Shown in pieces: positions 34,101 to 42,765 of a DNA stretch of 64,000 nt (positions are counted from its first letter, which is position 1; every line of letters begins with the position of its first letter). This stretch comes from Thermus tenuipuniceus (GTDB lineage Bacteria; Deinococcota; Deinococci; Deinococcales; Thermaceae). The translations under genes were made by a program, and so were the position numbers. The notes beneath the pieces are model-generated. The model did no database searches, was not told the origin of the DNA, and saw only the letters and a list, made by a program, of their open reading frames with translations. The DNA lies in assembly GCF_002964845.1 (NCBI RefSeq), contig NZ_PRDA01000007.1, positions 23,733 to 87,732 on the forward strand, given 5' to 3'.

Positions 34101-35618
34101 ATCGGCACCATCGCCGTGGGGATCGCCAAGGCGGGGGCGGATGTCATCACCCTCTCGGGGTTCGAGGGGGGGACGGGGGCGGCCAGGCTCCATGCCCTCA
34201 AGTACGCGGGGCTTCCCGTGGAGATCGGGGTGCGGCGGGCCCACCGGGCTTTAGTGCGGGCTGGGCTTCGCGACCGGGTGGAGATCTGGGCTGACGGCGG
34301 CCTCAAGACCGCTTACGACGTGCTCCGCATGGTCCTTCTGGGAGCGGACCGGGTGGGCATGGCCACCATGGCCATGGTGGCCATCGGCTGCACCATCTGC
34401 CGGGGATGCCAGCTGGATACCTGCCACGTGGGCATCACCACCCAGATCGAGACCCTGGAGGAGGCTTTGGCCCACGGGCTGAAGCGCTTCGTGCCCCAGG
34501 ACCTGGACCGGGCGGTGGAGCACCTCACCCGTTTCTTTGAGGCCAAGGGGGAGGCCCTGCGTGAGCTGGTGGCCGCCTTGGGGGCCCGCTCCCTTCGGGA
34601 ACTGAGGGGACGGGTGGACCTCCTCTACCAGCGGGACCACCTGGAGGAGCTGGACCTCTCCTACTTCTTCCTGCCCGTGGAGGAGCCCGAGTGGCTCCAG
34701 GACACCTCGGCCCATGTGCTCAGGAAACCCTTGAACCAGCTCACCCGCACCATCACCGAGGTGGTGATGGGGGCTTATGGGGAGGGAAGCCGAAAGCTGG
34801 TCTTCCAGGAGGGGCCGGTGAACTCCACCGACCGGGCCCTGGGCGCCCACCTGGCGGGGGAGATCGCCAGGAGGCGCCTTTACGGCAAGGGCTTCGACGC
34901 TGAGGTGGAGCTCCGGTTTGACGCGGGAAGCGTGGCCGGGAATGGCCTGGCGGCCTTTAACCTCGAGGGCATGAGGGTGGTAGTAGAAGGCGGCGCCCAG
35001 GACGGGGTGGCCAAGAGCGCCTTTGGGGGCACCGTGGCCATCCTCAAGGGCCGCAATCCCTACGGGGCCTATGTGGATGGCTCCGTGGGCAAGAGCTTCG
35101 CCTATGGGGCCATCGGGGGCCTCCTCATCGTGGAGGGAATGGCCGATAGCCGCTTCGGCATCCGCCTTTCCGGGGCAGATGTGGTTCTGGGCGGGGAGCC
35201 TGAGCGCCCCCTTAGGGACGACCTCGGTAACCTGGCCGCCCGGGCTCAGGCCAAGGGGTTCGCCTTTGAGTACATGACCCGGGGGCGCGCCTTGGTCCTG
35301 GGGGACCCCGGGCCCTGGATCTGCTCGGGCATGACCGGGGGGCGGGTCTACCTGCGCCACTGGCCGGAGATGGGCCTTACGGAGGAGGCCATGAAGCGCC
35401 GCCTGGCCAAGGGGGCCAAGGTGGCGGTGAAGCCCCTGGACCTGAGGGGGGTGGAGGATGTGCGGGAGCTCCTTTCCGCCTACATCCGCGTCCTTCGGGA
35501 GGCCAAGCGGGAGGAAAAGGCGAGCCGGCTGGAGAAGCTTTTGGAGGACCCCGCCCAGCACTTCCGCATGGTGGAACCCGTGAGCCAGCAGGTGGAGCAG
35601 GGGGTGAGCACCGAGTAA
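31140..35618 (+). CDS. gltB: Glutamate synthase, large subunit
   Basis: It makes two glutamates from glutamine and 2-oxoglutarate. The 1492 residues show all domains in order. The class II amidotransferase nucleophile is Cys 17 in QDACGIIAM after a 16-residue propeptide. The central domain and the FMN barrel (INGEGGEIPDMLGKYTHWRG) follow, then the 3Fe-4S motif CTICRGCQLDTCHVGI and the C-terminal beta-helix (GGAQDGVAKSAFGGTVAILK). The small subunit gltD is not next to it in this window. Confidence 0.97.
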   Translation: MTWKEAYPDIPLGQDACGIIAMAEKSGKPSHRIVRRTLESLYRMAHRAGAIRGEGDGTGIQTDIPRELWARFLEEAGLGPELAFNPRFFVGHFFLPKSEEGRLEEFYELLRREGQPLGVRPVLFRRGEVVSEVLGPVGRRTEPIFLQVAGLSPDGDGPLWELGLRLEASFPVHVVSLSTYSVVYKVRGAAELLKRYYPELSRPEFKSAIALGHNRYSTNTLSTFEQVQPFGLIGHNGEINTIERLRRELDFLGIPRTGGSDSQDLNRMLEGLIYRYGLSLPEAMDLVFPPVLGEVKGLAPELQDLYLALRQRFGPLAQGPAAIVSRHRDEAVFATDAMGLRPLWQFETPYEVVFSSERGVFNAEEFVGEPKPLAPGEKVYLRLTPEGPKVYPFDRYQRLVLERIAARTPVAGYRVHLSGPIRQAPPPVAGGSEPQVEERPAPSPLGLERAFGWDRWDGAYLEALAKTGNEPIGSLGYDGPLAALNPEKPNLAEFFKETVAVVTNPAIDREREIEHFSTRTLLGRRPLPDGRGGGKVEELLLPIVLEEDQGLAESFGTLTLREVRSRFKTATLVPQFGVEEGLLLGLKRLEEEAVKAVEEGAEVLILSDWEAFQGGIWIDIGLAVAAVNRALMQRDAEGIALRRRTSILVHSGGVRNLHDVAFLLGLGAEAVAPWLLEEKARALEGRKGVAGVLEALRKGLEKVISTMGIHELRGYGKIFSAIGLKPELADYFGTRNFLGSDTGGYGFLELERTLLEREGFFRAEKVMPAKDFRFNPRIYKAAQEVASGQAPYSHFQEKVRSLERESPVAARQLLEVRFPERSEVSPEEVDLSVGGHSLPFVISAMSFGSQGEASFRAYVEAAKRLNMLCINGEGGEIPDMLGKYTHWRGQQVASGRFGVHAYMLNSATVIEIKIGQGAKPGEGGHLPGKKVSAKVAAARNAVPGVDLISPSNNHDLYSIEDLAQLIEELKTVNPKALVSVKVPVIPGIGTIAVGIAKAGADVITLSGFEGGTGAARLHALKYAGLPVEIGVRRAHRALVRAGLRDRVEIWADGGLKTAYDVLRMVLLGADRVGMATMAMVAIGCTICRGCQLDTCHVGITTQIETLEEALAHGLKRFVPQDLDRAVEHLTRFFEAKGEALRELVAALGARSLRELRGRVDLLYQRDHLEELDLSYFFLPVEEPEWLQDTSAHVLRKPLNQLTRTITEVVMGAYGEGSRKLVFQEGPVNSTDRALGAHLAGEIARRRLYGKGFDAEVELRFDAGSVAGNGLAAFNLEGMRVVVEGGAQDGVAKSAFGGTVAILKGRNPYGAYVDGSVGKSFAYGAIGGLLIVEGMADSRFGIRLSGADVVLGGEPERPLRDDLGNLAARAQAKGFAFEYMTRGRALVLGDPGPWICSGMTGGRVYLRHWPEMGLTEEAMKRRLAKGAKVAVKPLDLRGVEDVRELLSAYIRVLREAKREEKASRLEKLLEDPAQHFRMVEPVSQQVEQGVSTE

Positions 35619-35764
35619 TACCACCCCACGCGGAGACCGTCCGGATCCTGGTAAATGAGTGGGGTAGGGCCTTGGGTGGGGGAGGGAAGGGCTCAGCGTA
35701 AAAGGGTATAAGGCGCTTCCTGCCCCAGGGTGTGCTTGCGTAGACGGCGCGGGGGGTTCCAGGG

Positions 35765-35770
35765 TACATT
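35765..35770 (+). promoter_or_regulatory. Leaderless -10 of the protoglobin gene
   Basis: TACATT ends six bases before the GTG at 35777. A weak TAGACG (35741-35746) lies 18 bases upstream. The preceding 140 bases after gltB hold an ACCCCAC/GTGGGGT repeat pair that might form a weak terminator. Confidence 0.5.
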
Positions 35771-35776
35771 TGTCCT

Positions 35777-36361
35777 GTGGACCCGGGCAAACTCCTCGAT
35801 CTTCTCAAGCGGCGCACCGGTTTTACCGAGGCCCACGCTGCCCTCCTGCGGGAGCTGGGCCAGGTAATGGTTCCCATCGCCCCCGAGGTGGCCCTAGCCT
35901 TCTACGACTACCTGGGGCGGGATCCGGAGCTGGCGGAGATCCTCCACGCGGTGCCCGGCAGGGTGGAAAGGCTTTACGGAACCTTTGCCCGCTGGTACGG
36001 GGAGCTTTTCTCGGGCACCTACGACCGTGCCTACGCGGAAGGGCGTAGGCGCATTGGGCTGGTGCACGCCAGGCTCGGCATCGGCCCCCGGGCCATGATC
36101 CCCGCCATGGGGATTGTGCAGGAGCTTTCCCTCGAGCACCTGCGCACCGCCCTCCGTGGCCCGGAGGTCTACGGCGCGGTGGAGGCTTTTGAGAAGATCG
36201 TTGCCATAGAGATCGCCCTTGTTGAGGAGAGTTACCTCGAGGCCCTGTCCCTGGGCCTTGCCCTGGGCCACCGGGACCTCCGGCGGGCGCTTTCCGAAGG
36301 GGCGGCGGCCCTGCTTGCACCCCCCCATCTGGGCACAGGCCAGGGGGGAGGCCCGGGATGA
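35777..36361 (+). CDS. Stand-alone protoglobin-like haem protein
   Basis: The 194 residues resemble the protoglobin / globin-coupled sensor domain: FTEAHAALLRELGQVMVP, FYDYLGRDPELAEIL, the probable proximal His in RRIGLVHARLGIGPRAM, and a final helical pair. No methyltransferase, cyclase or histidine kinase domain follows. It probably binds O2, CO or NO. The last 25 residues are glycine-rich and disordered. Starts with GTG. It converges on dnaB with 16 bases between. Confidence 0.8.
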   Translation: MDPGKLLDLLKRRTGFTEAHAALLRELGQVMVPIAPEVALAFYDYLGRDPELAEILHAVPGRVERLYGTFARWYGELFSGTYDRAYAEGRRRIGLVHARLGIGPRAMIPAMGIVQELSLEHLRTALRGPEVYGAVEAFEKIVAIEIALVEESYLEALSLGLALGHRDLRRALSEGAAALLAPPHLGTGQGGGPG

Positions 36362-36377
36362 ACCCCACCAACCTTCC

Positions 36378-37718
36378 TCAGGGCTCCCGGGCCAGGTCGT
36401 TGAAGCGCACATGGGCGGCGTGGAACTGGAGCTCCACCGTGCCCGTGGGGCCGTTTCGCTGTTTGCCCACGATGATCTCGGCGATCCCCGCCTTCTCGGA
36501 GTGGGGGTTGTAGTACTCGTCCCGGTAGATGAACATGACCAGATCGGCGTCCTGCTCGATGGAGCCCGACTCCCGGAGGTCCGAGAGCATGGGGCGCTTG
36601 TTGGGTCGGGCCTCCACCGCCCGGGAAAGCTGGCTTAGGGCGATCACGGGCACGTTGAGCTCCCGGGCGAGGGCCTTAAGCCCCCGGGAGATGGCGGCGA
36701 TCTCTTGCTGCCGGTTCTCCCCTTGCTTACCCGCCCCGGGCCCGGACATAAGCTGGAGGTAATCGATGATGAGAAGGCCCACCTCGTACTGGCTTCTAAG
36801 CCGCCTGGCCCGGGCCCTGAGCTCCATCAGGGTGAGGTCTGGGGTGTCGTCGATGTAGATGGGAGCCTCGGAAAGCCTTCCCGCCACGTCCACCAGGCGG
36901 GAGAAGTCGCGGTCCGTGAGCTGACCCAGGCGCACCCGGTTCATGTCGATGCGGGCTTCCGAGCACATCATGCGCAGGGTGAGCTGGGAGGCGGGCATCT
37001 CCAAGGAGTAGATCCCCACCCCCACCCCTTCCTTCAGGGCGGCGTGCTGGGCAATGGTGAGGGCAAAGGCGGTCTTTCCCATGGCGGGGCGGGCGGCGAT
37101 GATGTTTAAGGAGCCCGGGGCCAGGGTACCGATGAGCTGGTCCAGTTCCTTGAAGCCAGTGCGAACCCCGGAAACCTCCCCCTTGTTCTGGAAGAGGGCC
37201 TCGATGTGTTCGAAAGTTTCGTGGATCAACTCCCGCATGGAGCGGGCCTCGGTGTCGGTCTGGGCCAGGGCCACCTCGAGGATCTTCTTGCCCGCGGTGT
37301 CCAGGATCTCGTCCAGGCTTCCCGCCTCCTCGTAGGCCAGGCGCATGGCCTCGCCTGCCGCCTGGATGAGCTTTCTTAAGGTCCATTTCTCCGCCACGAT
37401 GCGGGCGTAGTGCTCCGCGTAAGCGGAGGTAGGGGTGGCCTCGGAGAGCTGGGCCAGGTAGCTCGGCCCACCCACGCTTTCCAGCTCCCCCCGGCGGGAT
37501 AGCTCCTCCGCCAGGGTCACCAGGTCCACGGGCTTGCCCTGGGACCTTAGGGCCTGCATGGCAGCGTAGATCTTGCGGTGGGCCTCCGCGTAAAAGGCCT
37601 CCGGGGAGGGGAGGAGGCCTTCCAGCTCGTCCAGCACATCGGATTCCAGGAGAATGGCCCCCAGGACGCTCTGTTCCGCCTCGAGGTTGTGGGGGGGAAT
37701 ACGGCCTTCCATACCCAT
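36378..37718 (-). CDS. dnaB: Replicative DNA helicase DnaB
   Basis: It is the hexameric 5'-3' helicase at the fork. The 446 residues have the N-terminal collar (HNLEAEQSVLGAILLES), the linker helix, and a RecA-like domain with Walker A AARPAMGKTAFAL, Walker B LLIIDYLQLM, and the LSDLRESGSIEQDADLVMFI sensor region. There is no intein. Two ATG codons are possible (37718 and 37712). Confidence 0.97.
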   Translation of the reverse strand: MGMEGRIPPHNLEAEQSVLGAILLESDVLDELEGLLPSPEAFYAEAHRKIYAAMQALRSQGKPVDLVTLAEELSRRGELESVGGPSYLAQLSEATPTSAYAEHYARIVAEKWTLRKLIQAAGEAMRLAYEEAGSLDEILDTAGKKILEVALAQTDTEARSMRELIHETFEHIEALFQNKGEVSGVRTGFKELDQLIGTLAPGSLNIIAARPAMGKTAFALTIAQHAALKEGVGVGIYSLEMPASQLTLRMMCSEARIDMNRVRLGQLTDRDFSRLVDVAGRLSEAPIYIDDTPDLTLMELRARARRLRSQYEVGLLIIDYLQLMSGPGAGKQGENRQQEIAAISRGLKALARELNVPVIALSQLSRAVEARPNKRPMLSDLRESGSIEQDADLVMFIYRDEYYNPHSEKAGIAEIIVGKQRNGPTGTVELQFHAAHVRFNDLAREP

Positions 37719-37838
37719 AGGCCTTATCAGGCTACGCCCACCTCCCCGGGTTTTGCCAGGGGGCTATCCCCAAGGTAAACCATGCCTTCCCAAGGCCTCG
37801 GCCGTGGGGCCACCTTCGGATTTCTCACCTTTTTCCCT

Positions 37839-37844
37839 TAGGGT
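37839..37844 (+). promoter_or_regulatory. Leaderless -10 of the transglycosylase gene
   Basis: TAGGGT ends six bases before GTG 37851, as at rsmF. A weak TTCGGA (37815-37820) lies 18 bases upstream. Confidence 0.55.
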
Positions 37845-37850
37845 GGGGGT

Positions 37851-39503
37851 GTGCGGTGGCTTCTCGTCCTTTTCTGGATTGCCCTTATCTCTTGCCGGAG
37901 CCAGGCTTTGCCTGAACCCTTTGCCAGCCTGGAAAGGGGCGTGACGGAAGAGGTGCGCCAGGTGGCCCTGGGAGGGGAAGGGTATGCCCGGATGCTGGCG
38001 GGCTGGCTGCTTGTGGACCGGGACGCTTTGCCCAAAGGGCAAACAGATTTGCGCAAGCAAGCGGAGGTGCCCCTAGCCGAGCGGGCGGAGTACGCTTGGC
38101 GCTACGCTCTCTTCCTCGAGGGGGTGCGCGCCTTTGAACCGGGCTGGGAGGCGAGGGAGGCCTGGCGCAAGGCCGCCTTCCTCCTCCAGGCGGCAGAGGA
38201 CCCCCGGGCCTTCTCCGCTTGGCAGAGGCTCTTGCCCGAGGAAGAGGCGGTCTCGGCCCTCCTCTCCCTAGGAGAGGGGGAGCGTCTTTGGGAGGCCCTC
38301 TTCCAGGGGCGGGCCTACGAGGCTCTTTTGCGGGTTCTTCCCCTGGGGGTGCGTCCCGACCTCCGCGCCCAGGCGCTTTTCCGGCTAGGACGCTATGGGG
38401 AGGCTTTGCCCTTTTACCAGGAGTGGGCCAGAGAGGACCCCAGGGGGTACCTGGGCCTGGGCTACGCCCTGTGGCGGCTTGGGCGGAGGGAGGAGGCCCT
38501 GGAAGCTCTGGTCCGTTACGACCACCCGGAAAGCCGCTACGCCCAGGGGCGGATCCTGGAGGAGATGGGAAGGATCCTCGAGGCGGTGGAGGCCTACCGG
38601 CAAAGCATCCCCCAGGGGGTCTGGCGGGCCACGGGTCTTCTGGAACGGCAGGGGTTGAAGAAGGAGGCCCTGGTCCTTTATCTGGACCTGGCCCGGGGTA
38701 CGAGCCCGTACGCGGACGATGCTGCCCTTCGGGCCTACATCCTGGCGGGGGAGCTGGGCCTGGCCGAACCCCGTAGGGAAGCCCTGAACCTGGTGCAAGG
38801 GGGGCTAGGCCTTCTTCTGGGGAAGGAGCCCCAGCCTCCACCCCCGGCCCCTTCTTCCTGGCCGCCTCCCGAAGCCTCCCTGGTGGAGGCCCTGGTGGCT
38901 TTCGGCAAGGAGGCCTGGGCCCGGGGGGTGGTGCGCTACGCCCTTTGGCAGCGTCCCCAGGACTGGCCGGCCTTGGTGCCCCTCCTCTACCGCCTGGGGG
39001 CTTACCGGGAGGGGATCCGGGTCGCTTGGCCCACCGCCTTGGCTTACCCCCGCCCCTACCGGGATTGGGTGGAAGGGTACGCCCGGAGGGAGGGCCTGGA
39101 CCCCGACCTCCTCTACGCCCTCCTTCACGTGGAAAGCCGCTTTGACCCTTTGGCGGTAAGCCCCACGGGGGCCCTGGGCTTGGGCCAGTTCCTGCGGAGC
39201 ACCTGGGCGGACGTGGCCCGGATGCTGGGGGAGCCGCCCGCTGACCCCTTTGAACCCGAGGCCAGCATCCGCTATGCCGCCCGCTACCTGCGCTGGCTCC
39301 TGGAGCGGTGCGCTGCCTTTAAAGGTCTAGAGCAGGTGGCCTGTGCCGTCACCGCCTATAACGGGGGCATCGGCTACACCCTGAGGGGCATCGCCCGGGA
39401 GGGGGACCTCTACGCCTTCCTTTGTTTCCAGGAGCGGGACGAGCCCCGGGAGTACCTGGCCAAGGTGCTCGCTGCCTACGCCGCCTACCGGGCTACTCCT
39501 TAG
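37851..39503 (+). CDS. Lytic transglycosylase lipoprotein (Slt70-like)
   Basis: It cleaves peptidoglycan glycan strands. The 550 residues begin with a lipoprotein signal, MRWLLVLFWIALISCRSQAL, with Cys 15 in a lipobox. A long helical superhelix of TPR-like repeats (about 60-390) follows, then a C-terminal SLT domain: LLHVESRFDPLAVSPTGALG with the catalytic Glu, and AVTAYNGGIGYT. The 3' end overlaps napA by 11 bases. Confidence 0.93.
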   Translation: MRWLLVLFWIALISCRSQALPEPFASLERGVTEEVRQVALGGEGYARMLAGWLLVDRDALPKGQTDLRKQAEVPLAERAEYAWRYALFLEGVRAFEPGWEAREAWRKAAFLLQAAEDPRAFSAWQRLLPEEEAVSALLSLGEGERLWEALFQGRAYEALLRVLPLGVRPDLRAQALFRLGRYGEALPFYQEWAREDPRGYLGLGYALWRLGRREEALEALVRYDHPESRYAQGRILEEMGRILEAVEAYRQSIPQGVWRATGLLERQGLKKEALVLYLDLARGTSPYADDAALRAYILAGELGLAEPRREALNLVQGGLGLLLGKEPQPPPPAPSSWPPPEASLVEALVAFGKEAWARGVVRYALWQRPQDWPALVPLLYRLGAYREGIRVAWPTALAYPRPYRDWVEGYARREGLDPDLLYALLHVESRFDPLAVSPTGALGLGQFLRSTWADVARMLGEPPADPFEPEASIRYAARYLRWLLERCAAFKGLEQVACAVTAYNGGIGYTLRGIAREGDLYAFLCFQERDEPREYLAKVLAAYAAYRATP

Positions 39504-40659
39504 CCTGGCGTAGGCCCTTTTCCGTCCAGGCGATGAGGGGCTTTAAGGCGAAGGGGGCGAAGAGGGTGGTGAAGACCACCATGAAGAGGACGATGGCGTA
39601 CTCCTCTTCGTTCACCGCACCGGCGGCCAGCCCCAAGGCGGCCACGATCAGCCCCACCTCCCCTCGAGGGGCCATGCCCACCCCCACGGTTAAGGCGGAG
39701 CGCACCCCTTGGGTGAGAGCGCCTAGGAAACCCCCCAGCACCTTGCCCAGGATGGCGATAACCGTGACCACGCTACCTGCCGCTAAGGTGGCGGGGGAGA
39801 TGAGGGCGGAAAGCTCCAGCCGCACCCCCACCATAGCGAAGAAGATGGGGGCCAGGAAGCTTTCTATGGCGAAGATGGGCTCCTCCAGCCTGTACTTTTC
39901 CCGCACCTCGGAGAGGAGCATGCCCCCCAGGAAGGCCCCCACAATGGGGGCCAGGCCGATGGCGGCGGCCAGGGCTGCCATGCCTACCCCTAGGGCCAGG
40001 GCGAAGCCCACCGGGCTGCCTACGGGGAGCCGCTCCAGGGGCAGGCGGGCGAAGAGGGGGGAGAGGACCACCGCCAGCCCCACGAAGACCACCGAGAGGA
40101 GCACAAGCTGCAGAATGGCACCGGTTTCCACCTGGCCCGTCTTGGCTACCCCGTTCACCACCGCCAAGACGATGAGGCCCAGCACGTCGTCGATGACCGC
40201 AGCCCCCAGGATCACCCGGGCGTAGGGGCGGGAAAGCACCCCGAGTTCCTGCAAAACCCGGGCGGTGATCCCCACGCTGGTGGCCACCAAGGCGGTGCCT
40301 AGGAAAAGGGAGGGCAGGGTGGCAAAGCCGATCTGGAGGCCATAGAAGTAACCTCCCACGAAGGGGAAGGCCACCCCCAAAACCGCCACCAAGAAGGCCT
40401 CCTTTCCCACGGCCAGGATGTCTTTAAGCCGGGTTTCCAGGCCCACCACGAAGAGGAGGAAGATGGCCCCGAGCTCGGCGATGAACTCCAGGATCTCCCC
40501 CTCGTGCACCCAACCCAGGAGGGCGGGGCCCACCAGGATGCCGGCCAGCACCTCCCCGATAACCACGGGTTGGTTCAGGCGCTTGAAGAGGAAGGCCATG
40601 ACCTGGGCGGCCAGGATGAGGTAGAAGACCTCGAGGATATGCCCAGCTCCATGCATCAC
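39493..40659 (-). CDS. napA: Na+/H+ antiporter NapA (CPA2 family)
   Basis: It exchanges Na+ for H+ across the inner membrane. The 388 residues match the T. thermophilus NapA as I remember it. The paired transport aspartates are in LGAAVIDDVLGLIVLAV, and the membrane-spanning Lys region lies near AIESFLAPIFFAMVGVRLEL. About 13 helices are expected. It is the last gene of a four-gene envelope operon. It starts within the last bases of the CBS gene. Confidence 0.95.
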   Translation of the reverse strand: MMHGAGHILEVFYLILAAQVMAFLFKRLNQPVVIGEVLAGILVGPALLGWVHEGEILEFIAELGAIFLLFVVGLETRLKDILAVGKEAFLVAVLGVAFPFVGGYFYGLQIGFATLPSLFLGTALVATSVGITARVLQELGVLSRPYARVILGAAVIDDVLGLIVLAVVNGVAKTGQVETGAILQLVLLSVVFVGLAVVLSPLFARLPLERLPVGSPVGFALALGVGMAALAAAIGLAPIVGAFLGGMLLSEVREKYRLEEPIFAIESFLAPIFFAMVGVRLELSALISPATLAAGSVVTVIAILGKVLGGFLGALTQGVRSALTVGVGMAPRGEVGLIVAALGLAAGAVNEEEYAIVLFMVVFTTLFAPFALKPLIAWTEKGLRQAKE

Positions 40660-41108
40660 CGCCTCCCTAGGATGAGCTTGAGGAAGTCGCTCCGGGTAAG
40701 GATGCCCACCACCCTATTCCCCTGGTCCACCACCGGCAGGTGGCGCACCTCGCTGGTGAGGAGGGTTTCCAAAGCCTTTCCCACAGGGTCCTCGGGATGC
40801 AGGCGGGGGATATCCGTGCGCATCACCGCCTTTACCGGCGTTTTCTGGTAGCGCCGGTAGATATCCTCCAAAAACTCCCCGTCCACCCACTCCCCGAAAA
40901 GCTGCAGGGCCTCCACATCGGAGAAGGGAATGTTTTCGGGGTGGGGGAGGAGTTCCTCCACCTGGAGTAGCCCCAGTAAGCATCCCTCTTGGTCCACCAC
41001 AGGCAGACTGCCGTAGCGCTTCTCCAGGATGCGCCGGGCGGCTTCCTCGAGGGTGGCCTCTGGCCCGATGGTGTCGGGGTTCTTGGTCATGAGGTCGGCT
41101 ACCTTCAT
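40656..41108 (-). CDS. CBS-domain pair protein
   Basis: The 150-residue protein is two CBS motifs: MKVADLMTKNPDTIGPEATL to about 60, and AVMRTDIPRLHPEDPVGKAL to the end. Such pairs bind adenine nucleotides and gate partner proteins. Its four-base overlap with napA suggests it regulates the antiporter, though this is inferred from position. Confidence 0.9.
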   Translation of the reverse strand: MKVADLMTKNPDTIGPEATLEEAARRILEKRYGSLPVVDQEGCLLGLLQVEELLPHPENIPFSDVEALQLFGEWVDGEFLEDIYRRYQKTPVKAVMRTDIPRLHPEDPVGKALETLLTSEVRHLPVVDQGNRVVGILTRSDFLKLILGRR

Positions 41109-41118
41109 GGGCTAAAGT

Positions 41119-41751
41119 TTACCAGCGCTGCCACCTGGGGGCAAAGCGCCGGGCCGTGAGGGCGCCGAAAAGGAACCCCCCCAGGTGGGCCCACCAGGCC
41201 ACCCCGGGTAGGCCCAAAAGCCCCTGAAGGAGCTGGAGAAAGGCCCAGTAGCCCAGGTAGAACCCGGCGGGGAAGGTGACGAAGAGGGGGAAGACGAGGA
41301 GGATCACCGAGACCACGTAAGCCCTGGGGAAGAGGATGTAATACGCCCCCAGCACCGCCGAGACCGCCCCGCTTGCGCCGATCATGGGAACGGTGCTTTG
41401 CGGGCTGAAGAGGCCCTGGGCTAAGGCGGCGGTCAGCCCCCCCAGGAGGTAGAAGAGGAGGAAGCGCCCGTGGCCCATGCGGTCTTCCACGTTGTCCCCG
41501 AAGACCCAGAGGAACCACATATTGGAAAGGATATGAAAAAAGCTCCCATGGAGGAACATGCTGGTGAGGAGGCGGTAGCCCTGTTCCAGGGGGTCTTGGA
41601 AAAAGAGGGCGGGAACAAAGCCGTAGGCTTGGGCGGACCATTCCAGGCCCACGGAGAGTTGCCAAAGAAAGGCTAGGGTGTTCAGGAACACCAGGCCCTT
41701 AACCACGAAAGCGGGCCGGCGGGCGTGGTTGATGTCGTAGAGGGGAAACAC
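41119..41751 (-). CDS. Rhomboid-family intramembrane protease
   Basis: A six-helix rhomboid of 210 residues. The catalytic Ser is in MIGASGAVSAVLGAYY and the His in AWWAHLGGFLFG. The oxyanion Asn/His are likely in HILSNMWFLWVFGDNVED. It starts one base after the SDH-type protease gene ends, so two membrane proteases are translated together. Confidence 0.92.
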   Translation of the reverse strand: MFPLYDINHARRPAFVVKGLVFLNTLAFLWQLSVGLEWSAQAYGFVPALFFQDPLEQGYRLLTSMFLHGSFFHILSNMWFLWVFGDNVEDRMGHGRFLLFYLLGGLTAALAQGLFSPQSTVPMIGASGAVSAVLGAYYILFPRAYVVSVILLVFPLFVTFPAGFYLGYWAFLQLLQGLLGLPGVAWWAHLGGFLFGALTARRFAPRWQRW

Positions 41752-41752
41752 C

Positions 41753-42586
41753 CTAAGGCCTCCCAGGTTGTTGGTGACGATAGGGTAAGGGCACGTACTG
41801 CACGCTGGGCTTGCCCCCCTGGGCCTGGGGGTAGAGGTCCATGAGCTCGTAGACCTCGAGGGGCATCTCCGTGCTCACGGGAAGGCTCATCTCCCGGGCC
41901 TGGGCCACGTCGATGGGGTAGTCGTGGGTCCAGGTGCCCTGGGAGAGGAGGGTGGCCACCTCCTCCGCCTTCTCCTCGGGCATGCGCTTCATGAGCAGGT
42001 TCTTCACCGTGGCCTTCACCTGCTTCAGGGCCTTTTCCGCCACATCCGCCAGGATCAGGGTCTGGTCGTCTACTTCCTGGATGGGTTTCTTCTCCAGCAC
42101 CTTGAGGATGCTGGCTGCCGGGTACTGGCCGAGCTGGGGGTCCACCGGGCCCAAGACGGCGTTCTCGTCCATGACGATCTCGTCGGCAGCCAAGGCGATC
42201 AGGGTACCCCCGGACATGGCGTAGTGGGGCACGAAGACCGTGACCTTGGCGGGGTGGCGCAAGAGGGCCTCGGCGATCTGCTCCGCCGCCAGGACCAGGC
42301 CTCCTGGGGTGTGGAGGATGAGGTCTATGGGCACGCTCTTGTCCGTGAGGCGGATGGCCCTTAGGACCTGCTCCGAGTCGTCGATGTTGATGAAGCGGCT
42401 GATGGGGATGCCCAGGAAGCTTACGGCTTCCTGGCGGTGGATGAGGGTGATGACCCGGCTTTGCCGCTTTCTTTCCAGCTCGGCGATCTTGCGGGCTCTG
42501 GCGCCCAGGAGCATCTGTTGCTGCAGGTAAGGGGTTAGGGCCGACAGGATGAAGAAAAGCCAAAACAGCTGGAAAAAGACGTCCAT
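41753..42586 (-). CDS. SDH-type (ClpP-fold) membrane serine protease, DUF114
   Basis: The 277 residues begin with a membrane helix (VFFQLFWLFFILSALTPYL). A ClpP/crotonase fold follows, with oxyanion loop LHTPGGLVLAAEQIAEALL and the nucleophile in HYAMSGGTLIALAADEI. DENAVLGPVDPQLGQ completes the signature. Members are related to SppA and to the NfeD-partner proteases. It heads the operon with rhomboid, CBS and NapA. Confidence 0.9.
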   Translation of the reverse strand: MDVFFQLFWLFFILSALTPYLQQQMLLGARARKIAELERKRQSRVITLIHRQEAVSFLGIPISRFINIDDSEQVLRAIRLTDKSVPIDLILHTPGGLVLAAEQIAEALLRHPAKVTVFVPHYAMSGGTLIALAADEIVMDENAVLGPVDPQLGQYPAASILKVLEKKPIQEVDDQTLILADVAEKALKQVKATVKNLLMKRMPEEKAEEVATLLSQGTWTHDYPIDVAQAREMSLPVSTEMPLEVYELMDLYPQAQGGKPSVQYVPLPYRHQQPGRP

Positions 42587-42734
42587 AGGGGCCTCCTGCG
42601 ACCAGGATATGCCTCACGGAATGCGGACGCTAGTCTGGGTGGGAGGCTTGAGCGGGGTGGGGGTTAAGTGCTCGTGCACGAAGGGTGCTCCATTGGCAAA
42701 AGCAGAAGCGGCTTGCCCGTGGCCTTTTTGGGGC

Positions 42735-42762
42735 CCCCGTCGTGGCGCAAGCCACGACGGGG
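42735..42762 (-). terminator. GNRA-loop hairpin after the clpB operon
   Basis: CCCCGTCGTGGC (42735-42746) pairs perfectly over 12 bases with 42751-42762, with a GCAA loop. It directly follows the stop of the last gene in the clpB operon and probably ends it, though no T run follows on that strand. The rest of 42587-42734 shows nothing but a weak -10 for the upstream gene. Confidence 0.6.
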
Positions 42763-42765
42763 TAC

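Noticed and set aside
34251..35624. 457-residue frame opposite gltB, and similar long antisense frames such as 13157-14638 and 45462-46784
   Set aside because: Shadows of gltB, pilQ and clpB; no domain, no ribosome site.
42587..42765. Small RNA gene between the SDH-type protease and the phosphoesterase gene
   Set aside because: Only one hairpin, placed as a terminator; no promoter facing it.
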